Below, one piece after another: positions 59,599-64,000 of a stretch of DNA of 64,000 nucleotides. The position numbers and the translations under genes are program-made. Source of the stretch: Cannabis sativa. Taxonomy: Eukaryota; Streptophyta; Magnoliopsida; Rosales; Cannabaceae. The notes beneath the pieces were generated by a model, which had not been told where the DNA came from, did not search any database, and saw only the letters and a list, made by a program, of their open reading frames with translations. The stretch lies in contig NC_083604.1 of assembly GCF_029168945.1 (NCBI RefSeq), forward strand, positions 6,006,812 through 6,070,811. The letters run 5' to 3'. The stretch's first letter is position 1, and every line of letters starts with the position of its first letter.

Positions 59599-61006
59599 GT
59601 TCTCGATCTAACTCTTTTCTCTGTTTCCTTGTGCATGTACTTCCTTCTTCGAACTCCTCACCATGAGAACTGGTTTCTCATCTCTGGATCTTGGAGCAGA
59701 AGCCTCAACTAGGGTTTATTTCTTCCTCTATTTGTGTTTTGTGTAAATCTATGTTTGTTTTCTTTGATTTCCTGCTTTTATAATAGTGTAGAGTCGGTTG
59801 ATCAAAGATCTAGGAGTTAGTTACAATAATAGTTGTAACTAACTTCTATTTCTTGATCCACTAGAGGCGAAGCCACCTAGGATTGAGTCAAGTTGCTTAT
59901 TTTTGTTGTATGTTGCTGATGTGGATACATATTTATATGTAAAGGGACTGGTTATAAGTGAATTTTACTCAACATAGAGTAAAAAAGAGAAATCATAGAC
60001 AAAGGATTACCAAGAAATATACAGAACATTATTATTTATATAATATATATAAAAAAAAACTACCCACACAAACACAAACACACACATTTCCATAGATATA
60101 ATACTTTTAATAAAATTTAAGGAAACAAATGGTGCTTTGTGTAATTATTTTTTATTTAGTGATAATTAAGTTATATAACTATATGTATTAGAATATTTTT
60201 AGATTGCTGCATCACTGTCTCAGTTCTTTATTCTAAAAATTGGAATTGATAAATTAGATTATTTGAATATTGTATTTTAATATATATATATATGTCTAAA
60301 AAAAATATTTTTAAGATTGTATTTGATCAAAATGTTAAATTATTTATAAGAAAATCTATATTAATTAAAAAATTTATGTTTTAAGTAAAGATTAATGCTA
60401 TTTTGAATCCTAACTTTTAACCCTTATTCTTTTGGATTTTTTATTTATATATATAAATTAAATTTTGGATATTATATTTTGTGAAGCTAAAATTTTAACC
60501 ATACATTTTTTTATGAAAATAATAAAAAACGAAAATTCTATTTAGACCATTTTTATAATTTAAAACTCTTATGATATTTGTTTGGACTCTTTACTATTAA
60601 AAATTAAAATTTTTAAAAAGTTAAAAAATAAAAATAATTATTAGAAGTTAAGCTTAGTCTACTCAACTTAACTATTTTTAACTATAAATTTATGGTAACA
60701 ATCCTTAATGAAGTCATTATAGACCGATGCCTAATTCTTTTCTTCTAGCTATACAATCATGATAAATAAAAAAAATGATGAATGAGAGTGAAAAAAAAAG
60801 GTGTAAAAGTATTAATTAATGGATTTTTTTTTGGTTGGAAATTAATTAACAATAATATGAGTATATTAGTAGTTACACTTATGACATAGATATTTATTTT
60901 TAAATTATATATGAAGATTTTCTTCAATAACTTAATATTTATAAAATTTTATATTATAAAAAATAGAAAATAATTAAAAAAAAAAGAGAAAAAATAGATA
61001 AATAGA
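59599..61006. other. Host intron or spacer after element A
   Basis: Starts with the GTTCT duplication and continues in pyrimidine-rich, intron-like sequence (59604-59800). A perfect 11-bp hairpin (GTTAGTTACAA, 6-nt loop, inverted copy) lies at 59816-59843. From 60000 on it is very AT-rich with TA and poly-A runs. I see no exon with convincing splice sites. Confidence 0.55.
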
Positions 61007-61750
61007 TGTTGCCCCTAATTTTGCCCAATATACGTGGACCAACCAGACAGGGACACGTGGACACGAAGGTCTTAACACTCAAATTATTAGCTAAGTCTTT
61101 ATAAAGAAAGGCGTCATCCGAGATCTGCCTCCCGGAGAAGGCATTCGAAGTCCTCTATGCTCCCGGAGGCCTAAGCGGTATCAAAGCATCTCCGGGAGAT
61201 GTCAGGCTTCCTTTGAGCAGTCATCTCGCATTTAATGTCGCATGGGAGGAAACGTGTTGGAACTGCCACACGCAATAAAGTCTGACGACACAACCCCCGA
61301 TCTGCACCTACAAGGCTATGATTACTTAAGTCTAATGATGGCTACACTGTGAAGGATCACATCAGTCAAAAGGCAAAAAGGACAATCAACATAAAACCCC
61401 TACAGCACCTAGGGATTTGACCATGCATTATCCATGGCATATTCATTGGGAATACCCAACTTTATTGATGGTTACAGAAATACATGTACTATAATTCTGG
61501 GAATCACCCCACAAAAACACAATAAATACCCCCTCAAAGCTCATTAATGGGTAGAGAATTTTGGGTTGCATAAGTGCAAGAAGAGTAAATACTCACCAAG
61601 AATATTCTCTGTATTAAATACACTCATAAATATACAGACTCGTGGACTAAGGCTCATTAACGCCCCAACCACGTAAAAATCCTTCTCTTAATTTCTTACA
61701 GCCTTTTAATCTTTTATTATTTTATTGGTTGCCGAAAACCTCGGTCAACA
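61007..61750 (+). repeat. 5' LTR of element D (same family as A)
   Basis: 744 bp, TGTTGCCCC...GGTCAACA, clearly homologous to the A LTRs but more diverged from them than those are from each other. The partner LTR is beyond the window, so no duplication can be checked. The bases before it are ATAGA. Confidence 0.9.
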
Positions 61751-61810
61751 TTTTGGTGCTTTCATTGAGAGCTGAAAGAAGCTTCTGTAAACACACAATA
61801 CGTTACAACA

Positions 61811-64000
61811 ATGGTAGAGACTCGAAGCACTCGCCAACCTCGCCCTCTAAAAGATGCTCAAGATCCAAATGAGGAAGACGTAGCCTCAAGAGCAGCTGAG
61901 GGCTCCGAGGAAGAAGAAGGAATTACTGATGATGATTACGAGGGAAACCTCAATGAGTACGCCTACGATGACGGTAGCTACTCGGAATTAGTCCTTCTAA
62001 GACAAAAGGCTGTCGATCACGAAGCTGAGATCGCAGCCCAAAAAGTACAAAACCTAAAGATGCAAGAGGTAATGTTGGCCATGCAAAAAGCCATGGAGGC
62101 AGCTGGCATCCACGTGCATCCCAAAGCCATGTCTGCTGGACTTGGAATCCTCACCAAGTACCCAACGACAAAAGTCTAGGGAACCAAGCCCTATAAGGTA
62201 TCCCGCTGAAGGGAACCAAAAGAATAACCCTGCTTCTACCCCTGGGAAAAAGAAAAAGGCGCAGGATCTGTGAAAGGTCCGCTCAAATTTCCCGAAAGGG
62301 AAAGGTCCGCAGAGGGGCAAACTCCAAAAAGAGAGTCTTGGCCCTGAGGATCGAGAGGACCGAAAGAGCGTTTCCGTGCACCAGGAGCCCGGAGGTAGAG
62401 GAAGAAGAGGACAGAAATGCCCTCCCACCGATTTGAGAAATCAAATCAATGGGAATCAAGGTGACCTCTGGGATCACCTTGACCAAAATAAATACGGACC
62501 CGCGGTCTCCACGGGAACGTTAAATGAAGGAATCATGGCGGAACTAGCCATACTCCGAAAAAATATCGCCCGAGTCTCCCGGAGACAGAAAGGCGACGAC
62601 TCTGACTCAGACTATGAGGACGGGGAGACATGTGCCAAGCACATCCTGGAAGCAGAGCTCCCCAAGAACTTTAAGATGCCCGTAATGGCAGCTTATACCG
62701 GGAACTCCGATCCAAGTGACCACCTGTCGCGGTTCAACCATGTCATGACGGTCATGAGAGTCAGTAATGACGCAAAATGTCTGTGCTTCCCGCTTACTCT
62801 AAGCGGGTCTGCGGAAGAATGGTTCAAGAAACTGGAGCCAGGATCCGTGGGCTGTTGGAATAAGTTACAGACCAACTTCCGGAGACAGTTTGTCGCCGCA
62901 AGAAAGGTTAACCTGGAGGTTAGTGCCTTGACTAACATCAAGCAGCTGCCTACGGAGACCTTAAAGAACTATATAAAGAGGTTCCGAGAGGAAGCCTCGA
63001 AGACCAAGAAAGTTGATGACGGACAACAGCTCGCCCTTCTCCAGGCGGGCATCCGTACAGGGACTCCATTCTGGAACGAACTACAACAGTTTGGAGCTGC
63101 AAACCTTCAGGACTTCCAGAAGAGAGTCCAAAAGTACATCAATCTTGAAGAGGCCCAAATAGTGGCCTATGGAGGATATTATCCCACCGGGATAGCAGGG
63201 TATATGCCCGGAGCCCAGCCGTCGGGTACTGTCCCGACCACAACTCCACCGATGAGCGGCATACAATTCTCCGCTACTCTCAGATATAGCCAGGGCCAGG
63301 CCTTGGCCCCCGCATCGTCCCATTTTGGAAATCTCTCGGGGATAACTGGACAAGCTCCCTCGCACTCCGCTCCGACTATCAGGCTGGCCAGTCCTTCCCA
63401 GGGCTCGAGGAGTAAAAGGTCCTCCAAAGGCAGCACCCGGACGGAGGAAAAACGACAGAAAAGGGGGTACACTCCTCAATACACCCAGTACACGGAGTTG
63501 ACGGACTCCCAAGAGCGTGTGTACTTTGATACTATGCAAAATACACACTATCGGAGACCTCCTCTCTTGTACAAGGATAGTTCCCGGAGGGACCACAACA
63601 AGAGATGCGAGTATCATAACGACATTGGGCACAGCACCAATGAATGCAAGAATCTCAAAGATGAGATCGAAAACTTAATCCGATTAGGACACCTCTACGA
63701 GTGGGTCAAGAATCGACTGCCTCATCTCAACCCGGGTCAGGCAACTGGAGCTTTGCCACAGGGAACACCAGGGGGTGCAGCAGGAGTATTGGCTCTAGTT
63801 GCTCCCACTGGAGATGCCCAGCATATCCCTGGTCTGCCGCCCAGACCTAATGGGAGAGTGGCCATGATCTCAGGAGGACCCCATATCGGAGGAACTACCC
63901 ACAAAGAATTGAAGCAGTATGTAGGGGCCGTGAAACACGGTGAGGTTTGGGAGGTTACTCAACTCCCAGCTCAAAGGCCCCGGCTGATGGATCAACCCAT
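61811..64000 (+). pseudogene. Element D gag and start of protease, truncated by the window
   Basis: Begins MVETRSTRQPRPL at 61811. Near 62140-62150 a small deletion relative to A shifts the frame (local stop at 62177-62179), and the main frame then has TGA at 62271-62273 where A has CGA. From 62274 to the window end the frame appears open (about 575 codons): gag core (WFKKLEPGSVGCWNKL), zinc-knuckle-like CEYHNDIGHSTNEC (63605-63646), and onward into the protease region without the 1-nt loss seen in A. D shows that gag and pol share one frame in this family. It is only 1.4 kb from A and in the same orientation. Confidence 0.9.

Noticed and set aside
1..64000. CRISPR arrays, prokaryotic operons, rRNA or tRNA genes
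   Set aside because: No direct-repeat/spacer array, ribosome-binding pattern, rRNA segment or tRNA cloverleaf was seen. tRNA-like matches are primer-binding sites only.
61007..64000. D as the 3' end of element A or part of a tandem of A
   Set aside because: A ends at 59598 with its own duplication, and 1.4 kb of unrelated AT-rich sequence separates the two; D's LTR is clearly diverged from both A LTRs.

Overview
This window is plant nuclear DNA, almost certainly from a dicot. It has a CYP71-type P450 gene with its single intron, GT-AG introns, TATA boxes, AT-rich spacers, and plant Ty1/copia, Ty3/gypsy and CACTA-type transposons. I cannot fix the species from sequence alone. There are no bacterial features, rRNA genes, tRNA genes or CRISPR arrays.

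Layout. (1) 1-1527 is the decayed 3' half of a copia element with its 3' LTR. (2) 1861-2198 is a small CACTA element with a TCT target duplication. (3) 3693-5301 is an intact two-exon cytochrome P450. (4) 7590-8042 is the promoter, 5' leader and first coding exon of an unidentified host gene. Its first intron starts at 8043 and holds almost everything that follows. (5) 8102-59598 is one Tat-lineage gypsy element (called A here, + strand) opened up by four later insertions. (6) 59599-61006 is the rest of the host intron or spacer. (7) 61007-64000 is the start of a second copy of the A family (called D), cut by the window edge.

The nest inside A. The host target duplication is GTTCT. A's 5' LTR carries a 3.7 kb CACTA-like element (F, 8239-11905). 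A's integrase is split by another Tat element in reverse orientation (B, 17905-29417, duplication CCTCA). A's downstream region carries a solo LTR (E, 32477-34347, duplication GACGC). It also carries a 22 kb array of a chromovirus-type gypsy element (C, 35358-57601, duplication TCCCG) with four LTRs and three internal regions. Without its guests A is about 12.2 kb; B is 11.5 kb. LTR divergence by eye is highest in A, about 21 substitutions in B, and close to none in C apart from a peculiar error class, which fits the nesting order.

Most notable content. Both Tat elements carry, between pol and the 3' LTR, a spliced gene on the strand opposite to gag-pol. It has its own TATA box, an intron in the 5' leader, a domain resembling the 'putative gypsy-type transposon' (Transposase_28) family, and a coiled-coil C-terminus. 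In A this antisense gene stays open for 966 codons once guests and introns are removed, although A's gag-pol has several stops and frameshifts. A second notable signal is that the differences between the three C copies sit almost entirely at CAG/CTG (and CCWGG) sites. That points to uncorrected long-read errors at methylated CHG cytosines rather than to real mutations.
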